Origin: an uncultured Granulosicoccus sp.
Lineage (GTDB): Bacteria > Pseudomonadota > Gammaproteobacteria > Granulosicoccales > Granulosicoccaceae
Assembly: GCA_947499955.1 (NCBI GenBank)
Contig: CANMQI010000003.1
Coordinates: forward strand, 372,001-436,000
Reading direction: 5' to 3'
DNA: 64,000 nucleotides
Positions within the stretch are counted from its first letter, which is position 1. Each line of letters opens with the position of its first letter. The position numbers and the translations under genes were made by a program. Shown piece after piece: positions 16,055-25,343 of this stretch. Under the pieces are notes generated by a model that was not told where the DNA came from, made no database searches, and worked only from the letters and a program-made list of their open reading frames with translations.

Positions 16055-17575
16055 CTATCGAGCCTTGCGCGCCCGGAGCCTGGGGCGAACCTCCATCAGA
16101 TAGATGAACAGGGCCGCCAGCAACAGAAAGAAGAGGCTGTCAGGACTTGTCACAAAGATGCTCGCGTCGCCATCGTTCAATGACAGCGATCGGCGCAGGT
16201 AGAGCTCCAGATCAGGGCCGAGTATGAATCCCAACAACAAGGAGATGACAGGGAATCCGGCACGACGCAGAAAATAGCCGACCACACCGAACAGAACGGC
16301 CAGAAACATCTGGAAGAGCGAATACGTTGCGACATAACTGCCGACCAGGGCAACAACCGCAATACAGGCGTACAGAATGCCACGTGGAATCGCCACGATA
16401 CGGATGAACCAGGGCCCGAGCAGATACAGCGTCAAGGGGATCAGCATCAGGGCGCTGATCAACAAGGAGGCAAACATCGGCGCAATCAGTTCCGCCTGAT
16501 GGGTTACCAGCCTGGCACCTGGCTGCAAGCCGTTGATGACCAGTACGCCAAGCACGATGGCGGTGGTCGGATCGCCGGGGATGCCAAACGAGAGCATGGG
16601 CACGAAGGCACCACCGCACATGGCATTGTTGGCAGACTCGGACGCTGCAATTCCCTCGCGACTGCCATGCCCGAATTCTTCCGGTGTATCGGAGCTGCGC
16701 TTGGCATCGGCATAGGCGACAAACGCGGCCATGGACCCACCCACACCAGGCAGAATACCAATGCCATAACCGATGACAGCGGCTTTCAGATAGGCGAAGA
16801 GTCCGATTCTGCGCACCTCGGCCAGCCGGGGAATGAAATCCCGACGACGGATGGACTTTGCCACTTCCCGCACCTTCAGCGCTGATACATCGTCGCTACC
16901 GGGCCTGGCCTGCATCAACAGTTCGGTGAGCGCAAACACACCGATGATGATCGGCATCATGTCGATACCTTCGACCAGAATGGCCGTATCGAAGCTCAGT
17001 CGCGCAATGGGCTGCATGACATCGATACCCACGGTGGCAATCATCATGCCCAGAGCCGTTGCAACAATGGCCTTCAGTGCAGCATCGCGCTGTACCAGAA
17101 CGATCACGACAATGGCGAAGACGATCAGGGAGAACTTCCCCGGCGTGCGAATCAGCAGCGTGGCTTCGGCTGCCAGCGGCATCAGCAGGATCAGCAACAG
17201 GGCACCTACCGTCCCGCCTATCATGGAACCCAGCGCCGCATGGCCCAGCGCATTGGCGCCCTGGCCCTGTCGCATCAACTGGTTGCCTTCCAGCGCTGTC
17301 ATTACCGATGACGGTGCACCGGGAATATTGATGGTGGTGGCGGTAATGCTGCCCGAGTACATGCCGGCCATGAAGATGGAGGCGCACATGATCAGCGCAG
17401 GCACAACATCGATGGAATAGGTTATGGGCAACAACAATGCAATAGCCAGTACCGACGTCAGGCCTGGCACGGCACCGAAAAAGGTGCCGATCAGAAAACC
17501 GCCGACCATGAACAGCAGGTTCCAGGCCTGGAAGACTTCGGCAAAACCGCCGAGCACCTGTTGTGCAAAGCTCAT
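16055..17575 (-). CDS. Tripartite tricarboxylate transporter, large permease (TctA-like)
   Basis: About 506 residues and roughly 12 membrane helices; the large subunit that carries out substrate translocation in TTT systems. Signature blocks include GTFFGAVPGLTSVLAIALLL near the N-terminus and GILPGVGGSMAAFVAYADAK, the repeated G-x3-PG signature of TctA. The start ATG 17575 overlaps the stop of the TctB-like gene as ATGA, indicating translational coupling; the open frame continues upstream to 17653 without support. It forms the order kdgD-tctC-tctB-tctA, so the substrate is probably an aldarate such as glucarate or galactarate rather than citrate. Confidence 0.93.
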   Translation of the reverse strand: MSFAQQVLGGFAEVFQAWNLLFMVGGFLIGTFFGAVPGLTSVLAIALLLPITYSIDVVPALIMCASIFMAGMYSGSITATTINIPGAPSSVMTALEGNQLMRQGQGANALGHAALGSMIGGTVGALLLILLMPLAAEATLLIRTPGKFSLIVFAIVVIVLVQRDAALKAIVATALGMMIATVGIDVMQPIARLSFDTAILVEGIDMMPIIIGVFALTELLMQARPGSDDVSALKVREVAKSIRRRDFIPRLAEVRRIGLFAYLKAAVIGYGIGILPGVGGSMAAFVAYADAKRSSDTPEEFGHGSREGIAASESANNAMCGGAFVPMLSFGIPGDPTTAIVLGVLVINGLQPGARLVTHQAELIAPMFASLLISALMLIPLTLYLLGPWFIRIVAIPRGILYACIAVVALVGSYVATYSLFQMFLAVLFGVVGYFLRRAGFPVISLLLGFILGPDLELYLRRSLSLNDGDASIFVTSPDSLFFLLLAALFIYLMEVRPRLRARKAR

Positions 17576-18075
17576 GACAGCACACTCGGCAGCAGTGGCA
17601 GTCGGACACTGAAGCACACGCTGAACAGCACGTGAAAAACCAGTGTCATGCAAACTGCAACGGCCAGTTTACGCCGTGTCTGGCCGCTCGCGTACTCGAA
17701 CAGTGTCAGCAGTGCATAGGCCAGCAACACGGTAGCCAGCACATAGCCCAGCAGCTTGAACATCAAGGTATAGGCCAGCACTGACAGCGCAACCCGGGCC
17801 GGCTTGCCATGCTCGGCAGACAGACCCTCACCTTCAGACTCGTCGAATGAATCCAGCTCGGCGGAAGCTGACAGGCGCCACTGCTTGAGCAGAATACCCA
17901 GCAAGCCGAGCACCACGATTGCCGTGAGCAACAGGGGCAGAAACGCAGGCCCCACCAGACCTTCGTCAAATTGCGCCTTGATGTTCAGCGCTTCCCGGCC
18001 ATAGATCATGGCCACTACCAGCAGCGCGGCCGGAACCCCCATGCCTTTCCATCGAGATGTTCTGGATCCTGTCAT
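17572..18075 (-). CDS. Tripartite tricarboxylate transporter, small permease (TctB-like)
   Basis: A 167-residue protein with four predicted membrane helices (VPAALLVVAMIYG, FLPLLLTAIVVLGLLGILL, VLAYTLMFKLLGYVLATVLL, AVAVCMTLVFHVLFSVCF), the size and pattern of the TctB subunit. An acidic cytoplasmic or periplasmic loop (DSFDESEGEG) separates helices two and three. It lies 29 bases downstream of the tctC-like gene and overlaps tctA by four bases. Confidence 0.88.
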   Translation of the reverse strand: MTGSRTSRWKGMGVPAALLVVAMIYGREALNIKAQFDEGLVGPAFLPLLLTAIVVLGLLGILLKQWRLSASAELDSFDESEGEGLSAEHGKPARVALSVLAYTLMFKLLGYVLATVLLAYALLTLFEYASGQTRRKLAVAVCMTLVFHVLFSVCFSVRLPLLPSVLS

Positions 18076-18104
18076 GCGGGTCTCTCCGGCTGCGCCTCGA
18101 TGGA

Positions 18105-19082
18105 TTACCTGGAAATGACGCCGCTGGAGACCAAGTCGTCCAGCTGCTTGAAGATGCCCGCCTGCGTGTCACTGGCCCAGGTGGTGACTTCATCACTGCC
18201 CAACCAGTTGGGTGTCACACCGACATCGGCAACCCATTGCTGGAACTCATCACTGTCCAGAGCGTACTGGTACGCCGCTTCGATCTTGCCGACCACCTCA
18301 TCGGATACGCCGGCAGGCGCAGCCACAACGATGAAACTACCCATGCGCAGTGAAAGATCTTCGGCGGCAGCCGTAGGAACATCGCTGTAGGTCGGGTTCG
18401 GCGTGTCGGAAAATTCCACAACGCCTCTGGCACTGTCTTCGTTGAGCAAGGATGAGAAATCCCCCAGACTCGTGGTCACCAGCTCGACCTCACCATTGAG
18501 CATGGCCTCTTTCTGCTGCGCAGCCCCGCCTGGATAGGCAATCAGCTTGAATTCGGTGCCAGTTTCCTGCTGCAACTGCAATGCAGCCAGGTGCAGACGT
18601 GACCCGATGTTCTGCATGCCGATGCGTACCTTGCCCGGCGCTGCCTTGGCCGCCTCGACCACATCTGACAGGGACTCGTAGGATGACGATGTTGCCGCAA
18701 TCAGAGCATCAGGTTCGCTGGTGACACGCGCAATCAACTTGAGCCGGTCCAGCTTGTAGTTGGGCAGCAATGCCTGCCAAGGCACGGTGATGACGCTGTC
18801 GTAGGTCAACATGCCGATCGTGTAGCCATCCGGCCGCGCACTCATCACTTCGGAAATCCCTGTTGCACTGATACCTCCTTCGATGTTCTCGACGTACATC
18901 GACGTATCCAGCTGCCCCTCGGCAATGGTTGTCAGCTTGCGCACGATGCCATCGGTGCCACCACCAGCGCCCCATGGCACCACGACTCGAATATCACGCT
19001 CAGGGTAGTCGGCCAGTGCCGGGCCGGCGGCCAGACTCAGTGTCGCAACGGTGGTGAACGCTGCCAATGTCAATTTTTTCAT
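18105..19082 (-). CDS. TTT transporter periplasmic binding protein (TctC/Bug family)
   Basis: Periplasmic substrate receptor of 325 residues with a Sec signal (MKKLTLAAFTTVATLSLAAG, cleavage after ALA). The Bug-family pattern is clear: YPERDIRVVVPWGAGGGTDG at the mature start, where the backbone and water network grips carboxylates, then IGMQNIGSRLHLAALQLQ and FKLIAYPGGAAQ. A good ribosome site, AAGGAG, precedes ATG 19082. The ligand is probably a sugar diacid given the adjacent kdgD. Confidence 0.92.
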   Translation of the reverse strand: MKKLTLAAFTTVATLSLAAGPALADYPERDIRVVVPWGAGGGTDGIVRKLTTIAEGQLDTSMYVENIEGGISATGISEVMSARPDGYTIGMLTYDSVITVPWQALLPNYKLDRLKLIARVTSEPDALIAATSSSYESLSDVVEAAKAAPGKVRIGMQNIGSRLHLAALQLQQETGTEFKLIAYPGGAAQQKEAMLNGEVELVTTSLGDFSSLLNEDSARGVVEFSDTPNPTYSDVPTAAAEDLSLRMGSFIVVAAPAGVSDEVVGKIEAAYQYALDSDEFQQWVADVGVTPNWLGSDEVTTWASDTQAGIFKQLDDLVSSGVISR

Positions 19083-19160
19083 ATCACTTCTCCTTGGGTA
19101 TATGCGCCTGGATCGGCGTCTGTTTCCAGCTGTAATGATGGTGGTCGTGGTGGTGGTCTC

Positions 19161-19184
19161 GGACCGTCGGACCGTCGAAGCGTC
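19161..19184. repeat. Short tandem repeat, 8-bp unit
   Basis: GGACCGTC occurs twice head to tail (19161-19168, 19169-19176), followed by a degenerate third unit GAAGCGTC (19177-19184), just before the kdgD stop codon at 19189 and next to a GGT/GGTGGT-rich stretch. It lies in the spacer between kdgD and the tctC-like gene. No function can be assigned. Confidence 0.5.
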
Positions 19185-19188
19185 GGAA

Positions 19189-20148
<960 letters not shown>

Positions 20149-20155
20149 TCAATAG

Positions 20156-20170
20156 TTGTCATACCAATTT
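20156..20170. promoter_or_regulatory. Candidate GntR operator upstream of kdgD
   Basis: TTGTCATACCAATTT lies 65 bases upstream of the kdgD start and is repeated almost exactly at 20960-20973 upstream of the GntR gene. FadR-subfamily GntR operators are short A/T-flanked palindromes of this kind, and the motif resembles TTGGTATACCAA boxes known for uronate regulators. Binding by the neighbouring GntR protein is inferred. Confidence 0.55.
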
Positions 20171-20186
20171 ATGGCGCAGTTCAGAA

Positions 20187-20906
20187 TCAGGACTGCGACA
20201 AAGCCCGATACCGCTCCAGACTACCCAGTAAATGCGCCTGCATGGCCTCTCGTGCATCCTCCGCTCGGTGGCGCTCGATGGCTTCCAGAATGTCCAGATG
20301 CTCCGATTGCATATCAACGAGATAGGCCCGGTAAGGCTCACCGGTAGTCTCCAGACCCAGCTTGCTGCGCGGGATGGTGCGCTTGCCCAGATACTCCATG
20401 AAGGAGCGGTAGGCACTGTTGTTGGTAGCCTCGGCAATGGCCTGATGAAAGGCAAAATCGGCCGCTTCCGTTTTCTCACCCGCCGCCACCGCCTCTGCAA
20501 ATCGCTGATGGCAGCTGCGCAATTGCGCAATCTGACCGGGTGACGCCCGTGTTGCCGCCAAAAAAGCCGCCTCGATCTCCACTGCTGCTCGCAATTCCAG
20601 GGTATCGACAATGGCTACGATCTCTGCCTGCATTTCCGGCATCGGAGCCTGCCAGAGCGGTGCCTGCACGCTACTCGCCCGCACGAACAGGCCACTGCCG
20701 CGGCGCGACTCGATCAATCCTGCCGCCCGCAAACCGGCAATCGCCTCACGTATGACCGTGCGACTGACACCATAGGTCAGGCACAGTGCCCGTTCCGTCG
20801 CCAGCTTCTCACCCACCGGTGGCTGTCCCGCCAGAATCCGGGTTCTCAGATCCTCTTCGATCTCGGTGGCCAGTCTGGGCTTCTGCCCTTTCACCGACGC
20901 TTTCAT
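20187..20906 (-). CDS. GntR-family (FadR/FCD subfamily) transcriptional regulator
   Basis: A 239-residue repressor type. The N-terminal winged HTH reads EIEEDLRTRILAGQPPVGEK with the recognition region TYGVSRTVIREAIAGLRAAG and wing RRGSGLFV. The C-terminal FCD domain is all-helical (DTLELRAAVEIEAAFLAATR ... FHQAIAEATNNSAYRSFMEY, EHLDILEAIERHRAEDAREA), with the metal-ligand His and Asp positions of the family. It lies directly upstream of kdgD on the same strand and is flanked on both sides by TTGTCATACCAATT-like boxes, suggesting autoregulation plus control of the uronate genes. The ligand is probably a uronate or aldarate intermediate. Confidence 0.9.
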   Translation of the reverse strand: MKASVKGQKPRLATEIEEDLRTRILAGQPPVGEKLATERALCLTYGVSRTVIREAIAGLRAAGLIESRRGSGLFVRASSVQAPLWQAPMPEMQAEIVAIVDTLELRAAVEIEAAFLAATRASPGQIAQLRSCHQRFAEAVAAGEKTEAADFAFHQAIAEATNNSAYRSFMEYLGKRTIPRSKLGLETTGEPYRAYLVDMQSEHLDILEAIERHRAEDAREAMQAHLLGSLERYRALSQS

Positions 20907-20959
20907 CGTCGCCTGCCACCTGCTGGCGACACTCCGGCAAGCGCGACATCCTCAGCTAT

Positions 20960-20999
20960 ATTTGTCATACCAATTAACATACCACTATTTGTCATGCCA
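20960..20999. promoter_or_regulatory. Two operator-like boxes in the GntR/dienelactone-hydrolase intergenic region
   Basis: TTGTCATACCAATT at 20960-20973 and a variant TTGTCATGCCATT at 20987-20999 are direct repeats 27 bp apart, upstream of the GntR gene (start 20906, minus) and of the dienelactone-hydrolase-like gene (start 21169, plus). The same box occurs at 20156-20170. Three copies within 850 bp and only around this regulator support an operator role. Confidence 0.55.
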
Positions 21000-21168
21000 T
21001 TCTCGGCCCACGCGTAATGAGAACCCGATTGCATCGTTGATTTCACTTGTCGCATACTGCACAGGCAGAGTCTGACAGAACCTGATTGAACTCATGGCGG
21101 TGACAGGCTATCGGAAGCCTTGCACAACCTTGAGTGCATTCGTAAAGACACATGGAGCCAATGCCATC

Positions 21169-22089
21169 ATGAGTACAGAACATCCTTCTACCCACAAGCC
21201 CGGGAACGATACGTCGATAACCATCGATCAGCGGATCTTCGATCTCTATGACGAATACTGTCACGGATACATGGATCGCCGTGAGTTCATGAAACGCTGT
21301 GGCGCCATTACCGTCGCCGGCGTCTCGGGTCTGGCCATGGCGCAGGCGCTCTTGCCGCGCTATGCACAGGCCCAGACCATCTCGTTTACCGACGAGCGCA
21401 TCACACCCAGCTATGTCACCTATCCCTCCGAAGGCGGCACCTCGGGGGAGATGCAGGGCTATCTGGTTCGCCCCACCGGCGACGGCCCCTTCCCGTCAGT
21501 ACTCGTCATTCACGAGAACCGAGGACTCAACCCCTACATCGAGGATGTTGCCCGACGTCTGGGCGTGCTCGGCTTTCTGGCACTGGCCCCCGACGGCCTG
21601 TACCCGGTCGGCGGCTACCCGGGGAATGACGACAAGGGCCGCGAAATGCAGAAGGGCCTTGATCAGGGCGCCTTGACCATGGACATGCTCAACAGCGCAC
21701 GCTTCCTGCAGGCGCATGCCGACTCCAATGGCAAACTGGGCGCCGTGGGTTTCTGCTGGGGCGGCGGTACGGTCAATCAGCTGGCCGTACACATGGGAGA
21801 AGACCTGGCCGCAGGCGTCCCGTTCTACGGGGCAGCACCCGATAGCGCTCAGGTTGGCATGATCAGCGCCTCCTTGATGATTCAGTCCGCTGAAAATGAT
21901 GACCGCATCAATGCCATGTGGCCGGATTTCGAAGCTGCGCTGATTGCCGAAGACGTCAGCTATGAACGACATGTGTATCCAGGCACCGGGCATGGCTTCC
22001 ACAACAATTCAACGCCACGCTTCAATGAGGAACAGGCCGCAGTGGCAGAAGAACGCACGGTTGCCTTCTTTCGCAAGCACCTGAGCTGA
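21169..22089 (+). CDS. Dienelactone hydrolase family protein, exported
   Basis: Alpha/beta hydrolase of 306 residues of the dienelactone hydrolase family. The nucleophile Cys is in VGFCWGGG (C196), with an acid in ENDDRINAM (D245) and His in GTGHGFHN (H275), making a complete Cys-Asp-His triad. Residues about 36-68 carry a twin-arginine-like segment (MDRREFMKRCGAITVAGVSG) followed by a hydrophobic core ending AQA, so the enzyme is probably exported by Tat with a long cytoplasmic lead-in. ATG 21169 is chosen because upstream codons to 21094 look non-coding. It lies between uronate genes behind GntR boxes; a sugar lactone or ester substrate is a guess. Confidence 0.85.
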   Translation: MSTEHPSTHKPGNDTSITIDQRIFDLYDEYCHGYMDRREFMKRCGAITVAGVSGLAMAQALLPRYAQAQTISFTDERITPSYVTYPSEGGTSGEMQGYLVRPTGDGPFPSVLVIHENRGLNPYIEDVARRLGVLGFLALAPDGLYPVGGYPGNDDKGREMQKGLDQGALTMDMLNSARFLQAHADSNGKLGAVGFCWGGGTVNQLAVHMGEDLAAGVPFYGAAPDSAQVGMISASLMIQSAENDDRINAMWPDFEAALIAEDVSYERHVYPGTGHGFHNNSTPRFNEEQAAVAEERTVAFFRKHLS

Positions 22090-22109
22090 ACCGATATTCC
22101 GCAGGCGCG

Positions 22110-22134
22110 CAGTGCCGATTCCATAGCGGCACTG
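22110..22134. terminator. Hairpin after the dienelactone-hydrolase-like gene
   Basis: Perfect 8-bp inverted repeat CAGTGCCG (22110-22117) and CGGCACTG (22127-22134) with a 9-base loop, 20 bases after the stop codon at 22089 and before kduI. No T-tract follows; termination is inferred from position. Confidence 0.45.
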
Positions 22135-22201
22135 TGCACTTGGGTGCCTTTAAACCAGTACACTACGTGGTAAATCCAAACTGCTCTCAGCAACGATTAC
22201 C

Positions 22202-23032
22202 ATGGAAATACGCCAGGTCAATAGTCCCGCGGAAACGTCTCGTTTCAATACCAGTGAGCTGCGTGCAGCCTATCTGATAGAGCAGCTCTTCAAGCCCTCG
22301 GAGATCTGCATGACATACAGTCATCTGGATCGCACCGTTGTCGGTGGCGCGATGCCAGGTGAATCGGCGCTGTCTCTCGAATCCAGCAAGCAGATCGGCT
22401 CGCCGAACTTTCTGGATCGACGCGAACTGGGTGTGTTCAACATCGGCGGTGCCGGCCGGGTGATCGTGGATGGCAGCACCCACGAACTGCAACGCACCGA
22501 TGCGCTGTATGTACCGATGGGTAGCGTCGATGTCTCGTTTGTCAGTGACGATGCCGCCGAACCGGCGCGCTTCTATTTCATCAGCACACCAGCGCATGCC
22601 GCACACCCGATCAGAAAGATCACGGCCGACGAGGCCAATCTGATCGAGCTAGGCACTCAGTCCGACGCCAATGTACGCGTCCTGCGTCAGTACATTCATC
22701 CGGATGTCTGCAAATCCTGCCAGCTCACCATGGGCATGACACTCATCGCCGATGGCAGCGTCTGGAACACCATGCCCTGCCATACCCACGACCGGCGCAC
22801 CGAGGTGTACCTGTATTTCGACATGGCTGAAAAGACACGCATCATTCACCTGATGGGCGAGCCTCAGGAGACTCGTCATCTGGTGGTTGCCGATCAACAG
22901 GCCATCCTGTCACCAGGCTGGTCGATTCACAGCGGCACCGGTACCGGCCGCTACGGCTTCATCTGGTCCATGGCAGGTGACAATCAGGATTTCGACGATA
23001 TGGATTTCGTGGCCATGGAGGACTTGAAATGA
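22202..23032 (+). CDS. kduI: 5-dehydro-4-deoxy-D-glucuronate isomerase
   Basis: Isomerises 5-keto-4-deoxyuronate (from unsaturated pectin or alginate-like uronates) to 3-deoxy-D-glycero-2,5-hexodiulosonate in the cytoplasm. The 276-residue cupin has the zinc ligands in the family pattern: H194 and H196 in PCHTHDRRTE, E201, and H243 in SPGWSIHSG, matching the H-x-H-x4-E...H spacing known for KduI. The stop overlaps the kduD start as ATGA, the classical kduI-kduD pair. Confidence 0.95.
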   Translation: MEIRQVNSPAETSRFNTSELRAAYLIEQLFKPSEICMTYSHLDRTVVGGAMPGESALSLESSKQIGSPNFLDRRELGVFNIGGAGRVIVDGSTHELQRTDALYVPMGSVDVSFVSDDAAEPARFYFISTPAHAAHPIRKITADEANLIELGTQSDANVRVLRQYIHPDVCKSCQLTMGMTLIADGSVWNTMPCHTHDRRTEVYLYFDMAEKTRIIHLMGEPQETRHLVVADQQAILSPGWSIHSGTGTGRYGFIWSMAGDNQDFDDMDFVAMEDLK

Positions 23033-23793
23033 GCAACGATCAACAAGCCATGTTCAGCCTCGCCGGCAAGACCGCCATCGTCACCGGTGCCAACACGGGA
23101 CTCGGGCAGGCCTTTGCCATCGGCCTGGCGCGCGCAGGTGCCAAGGTTGCCTGCGTCGGCCGTTCGGGTATGGACGAGACTCTGGCACTGATCGACGAGC
23201 CTGATAACTGCCTGGCCATCAAGGCCGATCTGGCAAGCCTTGAGCCCATTGATGGCATTGTCTCTCAGGTACTGGAATGGTCCGGTAGAATCGATATCCT
23301 GGTCAACAATGCCGGCATCATCCGCCGCGCCGACGCACTGGAATTTACCGAAGAGGACTGGGATGCCGTCATGGACGTCAACCTGAAATCCCTGTTCTTC
23401 CTGAGCCAGGCCGTGGCGAAGACCATGGTGCCGCGCGGCAGCGGCAAGATCATCAATATCGCCTCCCTGCTCTCCTTCCAGGGCGGGATTCGCATCCCCT
23501 CCTACACCGCCAGCAAGAGCGGCGTTGCTGGCCTGACCAAACTGCTGGCCTGCGAGTGGGGCCCCAAGGGCATCAACGTCAACGCCATCGCTCCCGGCTA
23601 TATCGAGACCAACAATACGCAAGCGCTGCGTGAAGACCCGGAACGCAACAAGGCTATCCTTGATCGCATTCCCGCGGGTCACTGGGGCCAGTCATCGGAT
23701 CTGGCAGGCGCCGCCGTATTTCTGGCCTCCGATCAGGCAAACTACATCCATGGAATCACCCTGCCTGTGGATGGTGGCTGGCTCGCTCGCTGA
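23029..23793 (+). CDS. kduD: 2-dehydro-3-deoxy-D-gluconate 5-dehydrogenase (SDR family)
   Basis: Short-chain dehydrogenase of 254 residues that reduces the KduI product to 2-keto-3-deoxygluconate with NAD(P)H. The Rossmann motif TGANTGLG (19-26), NNAG (93-96), and the catalytic Ser146, Tyr159 and Lys163 (SYTASKSG) are all present, and the C-terminal GYIETNNTQALRED segment is typical of KduD. It is translationally coupled to kduI; the TAXI TRAP genes start 96 bases downstream. Confidence 0.94.
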   Translation: MSNDQQAMFSLAGKTAIVTGANTGLGQAFAIGLARAGAKVACVGRSGMDETLALIDEPDNCLAIKADLASLEPIDGIVSQVLEWSGRIDILVNNAGIIRRADALEFTEEDWDAVMDVNLKSLFFLSQAVAKTMVPRGSGKIINIASLLSFQGGIRIPSYTASKSGVAGLTKLLACEWGPKGINVNAIAPGYIETNNTQALREDPERNKAILDRIPAGHWGQSSDLAGAAVFLASDQANYIHGITLPVDGGWLAR

Positions 23794-23889
23794 TCCGTCT
23801 GACAGAACAAGGTGCCAATCAGATACAGTCGCCTGCCCGTTGATCCTGCAGGCCCATTCCACCCCCGCAAACCTTTCAGAGGTCTTCCC

Positions 23890-24867
23890 ATGAAACCCAC
23901 AAGACGTTCCATCCTGAAGTCGGCAGCTGCCACCTCACTGTTGCTGGCAATGGCCGGCGCAGGCGTGGCTGCCGATCGCGTATTCTTCGGTATCGCCACC
24001 GGCGGCACGGGCGGCACCTACTACCCACTGGGTGGCATGCTGGCACAGCTGGTATCCAACACCGCTGAAATCCCCGACGTCAAGCTCTCGGCCACCGCCG
24101 AGACCGGCAACGCCTCGGTTGCCAATGCCAAGCTGCTGGGTCGTGGTGAAATCGAATCGGCCTTCGTGGCGGCGGACATTCTGGATGCAGCCTACAAGGG
24201 CATCAACCAGTTTGACGGTGATGCCCAGAGCAAGGTGCGAGCCATTGGTGCCCTGTATCCGGAAACCGTACAACTGGTGGTCCGGGCCGACTCCGGTATC
24301 GAGACTTTCGAGGACCTGAAGGGCAAGTCCATCTCCTCCGGCTCTCCGGGTTCTGGCCAGTGGCAGCTGCTGGGTGACTTGCTCGAAGCCCATGGCATCG
24401 CTCGCGATGACATCTCCGAAGACTTTTCATCCTTTGCCCAATCCGTAGACAAGATCAAGGATGGCAACCTCGATGCCTCACTGATCACCGCAGGCTCGCC
24501 CACCTCATCGGTTACCGACCTTGCCAATGGTCACGACATTCGCATCGTGCCTCTGAACGGCCCGGCCATAACCAGACTGCAGGAAAGCCAACCCTACTAC
24601 GCCAATGCCGTTCTGGCCGGTGGCACCTACAAGGGTCAGGACAACGATGTCGACACCCTGGCTGTACGTGCCATCTGGGCCACTCATGAAGAGGTGTCCG
24701 AAGATGTAGTCTATGCCGTGACCAAGGCCTTGTACGAAAACACCGAGACGCTGGGACAGGTTCACCCCAAGGGCAAGGAAATCTCGCTGGAAAATGCTCT
24801 GGAGAGTGTCTCCGTACCGGTACACCCGGGCGCACAGAAGTACTACACCGAAAAAGGTATCGAGTGA
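23890..24867 (+). CDS. TAXI-family TRAP transporter substrate-binding protein
   Basis: Periplasmic receptor of about 325 residues. The signal contains a twin-arginine-like start (MKPTRRSILKSAAATSLLLA) and cleaves near GVAADRV. The mature part has the TAXI hallmark FGIATGGTGGTYYPLGG, then AETGNASVANAKLLGRGEIE and the FEDLKGKSISSGSPGSG block. It delivers substrate to the fused permease downstream. ATG 23890 is chosen because the frame upstream lacks coding character. Placement behind kduI-kduD hints at a uronate-type acid, although TAXI systems studied so far mostly take up amino or organic acids. Confidence 0.93.
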   Translation: MKPTRRSILKSAAATSLLLAMAGAGVAADRVFFGIATGGTGGTYYPLGGMLAQLVSNTAEIPDVKLSATAETGNASVANAKLLGRGEIESAFVAADILDAAYKGINQFDGDAQSKVRAIGALYPETVQLVVRADSGIETFEDLKGKSISSGSPGSGQWQLLGDLLEAHGIARDDISEDFSSFAQSVDKIKDGNLDASLITAGSPTSSVTDLANGHDIRIVPLNGPAITRLQESQPYYANAVLAGGTYKGQDNDVDTLAVRAIWATHEEVSEDVVYAVTKALYENTETLGQVHPKGKEISLENALESVSVPVHPGAQKYYTEKGIE

Positions 24868-25343
24868 TACCAGCGCACGCTGCGGCAGGGCTGACCGTGA
24901 TGGTCAGCCTTGCATTACCGATGAGCGCAGCGCGTGCCGACAGTCTGTGCCTGTACTCCTTCCCCGAGAATGAAGCCGTGCAGACCTATCAACTGCCAGA
25001 CACCGGGCGCTTTGCGCTGAGCTTCATTCATTCCGTGTCCGGCACGCCGGTTGTCGACCAGTACCGCCTGACAGCCAATACCATGACACAAACGGCAGAA
25101 ATATTCGAAGCCCATGGCGCCGGACTGCCATCGCTGCGCAATGAGCTGGACGCCAGTGACTTTCGCCACGAGAATGGCAAGTTCATACTCGAGTTGAACC
25201 GACCCATCGACAAGCTGATCGTGCGGGTTCAGTCCGAGTATGACAATACACTCCTGATCAACACGAAGAGCATCGAGCTGGCAACCCTGGGACACACCGT
25301 TCTGCGCCTGTCCGGCTGTACACAAGAACCCACACATGACTGA
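24864..25343 (+). CDS. DUF1850 domain protein
   Basis: A 159-residue protein starting at GTG 24864, overlapping the stop of the binding protein as GTGA. It has a signal peptide (LTVMVSLALPMSAARA) and the DUF1850 core LSFIHSVSGTPVVDQYRL ... FEAHGAGLPS. DUF1850 proteins regularly sit between TAXI binding proteins and their fused permeases and may act as small accessory subunits; the biochemical role is unknown. The 3' end overlaps the permease by 8 bases. Confidence 0.85.
   Translation: MIPAHAAAGLTVMVSLALPMSAARADSLCLYSFPENEAVQTYQLPDTGRFALSFIHSVSGTPVVDQYRLTANTMTQTAEIFEAHGAGLPSLRNELDASDFRHENGKFILELNRPIDKLIVRVQSEYDNTLLINTKSIELATLGHTVLRLSGCTQEPTHD

Noticed and set aside
22155-22175. ACCA...TGGT palindrome upstream of kduI as GntR operator
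   Set aside because: Only the outer four bases match on each side.
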